From Actinocrinis sp035946395 (GTDB lineage: Bacteria; Actinomycetota; Actinomycetes; Streptomycetales; Catenulisporaceae): DNA of 21,774 nucleotides. Position numbers and translations under genes: made by a program. The stretch lies in assembly GCF_035946395.1 (NCBI RefSeq), contig NZ_DASYZI010000268.1, positions 1-21,774 on the forward strand, in the 5' to 3' direction. Of this stretch, positions 21,513 through 21,774 are shown in pieces; the first letter of the stretch is position 1; every line of letters starts with the position of its first letter. The notes under the pieces were generated by a model. That model was not told where the DNA came from and did not search any database. It worked only from the letters and a program-made list of their open reading frames with translations.

Positions 21513-21774
21513 GCGCCCTCATCCTGGAGTTCCGGGGCGGCCTTGACCTCGCGGAACAGAGTCGCGGCCTCGTCGCGCAGCGCCTGTGGAATCGGGCCGG
21601 ACACGGCCTCATTCGCTGCGAGCGCCTCTTCGAGCAGGTCGCGCTCGATTTGGCGTTCGACGGCGGCGTCGACGTAGGCCGAGAAGCCGCGAGCGCCCAC
21701 GCGATCCTTGACCGCCCGGATGTTGCCGGTCCTCAGGGAGACGCTGACCTTGGCGGCTGGGCCTCGGCCCGGTG
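21488..21774 (-). CDS. Ribbon-helix-helix antitoxin, 5' end beyond window
   Basis: The frame is open from the right edge (last full codon 21770-21772) to TGA at 21488-21490, giving 94 visible residues. A GTG at 21700 exists but is internal: the codons before it read AKVSVSLRTGNIRAVKDRVG, the DNA-binding strand of a ribbon-helix-helix protein, continuing into RGFSAYVDAAVERQIERDLL. The C-terminal part (LEEALAANEAVSGPIPQAL, KAAPELQDEGAWHARAAG) should wrap the toxin. It overlaps the PIN gene by 25 bp and very probably represses its own promoter outside the window. Confidence 0.88.
   Translation of the reverse strand, partial: PGRGPAAKVSVSLRTGNIRAVKDRVGARGFSAYVDAAVERQIERDLLEEALAANEAVSGPIPQALRDEAATLFREVKAAPELQDEGAWHARAAG

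Overview
The window is about 70% G+C, with coding third positions almost entirely G or C, TTG/GTG starts, AGGAG-type ribosome binding sites, A-rich secretion signals and families typical of Streptomyces-like bacteria (NACHT-TM proteins, LAL-type LuxR regulators, DUF574-type methyltransferases, CBM2). It is chromosomal DNA of an actinomycete. The secreted-protein style would fit the Streptomycetales/Catenulisporales, but that placement is inference. I see no rRNA, tRNA, CRISPR, transposase or integrase.

Left block (1-9992, all minus strand). A 290-aa DUF4132-like protein is followed, through an ATGA stop/start overlap, by a giant protein (at least 1,630 aa) that runs off the left edge. Upstream of these lie a small lipoprotein and a secreted protein with an HE-x-x-E zincin-like motif, separated by a strong GC hairpin, and then a membrane-anchored NACHT NTPase. 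In enterobacteria DUF4132 proteins sit with MoxR-type ATPase, VWA and SWIM genes (the yeh cluster). I therefore predict such genes just left of the window.

Middle block (9993-15029, plus strand). A roughly 400-bp divergent control region carries a near-consensus TTGACA/TATAAC promoter with a palindrome at its expected start point, driving a secreted GH25 lysozyme. Next comes a long structured intergenic region and an NmrA-type Rossmann oxidoreductase whose glycine loop is interrupted by a 16-residue in-frame insertion. A perfect 21-bp-stem terminator, two very short ORFs, a secreted PQQ-type beta-propeller protein, a 14-bp-stem terminator and a stand-alone TOPRIM protein follow. The propeller and TOPRIM genes both have TANNNT boxes 7 nt before ATG, as expected for leaderless transcripts.

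Right block (15030-21774). A large LuxR/LAL ATPase regulator (minus) converges on the TOPRIM gene with 7 bp between stop codons, inside a 17-bp tandem duplication. It is divergent from a pair of secreted genes, an uncharacterised exported protein and a CBM2 cellulose-binding-type protein. The shared 193-bp upstream region holds an 18-bp perfect palindrome beside the regulator start and a second palindrome before the exported protein, so control of the secreted pair by this regulator is a reasonable hypothesis. A DUF574-family SAM methyltransferase and a ribbon-helix-helix/PIN toxin-antitoxin module (antitoxin cut by the right edge) close the window.

The most unusual items are the DUF4132/giant-protein operon, the insertion in the Rossmann loop, the lone TOPRIM gene with its duplicated 3' end, and the palindromes beside the regulator and lysozyme promoters.
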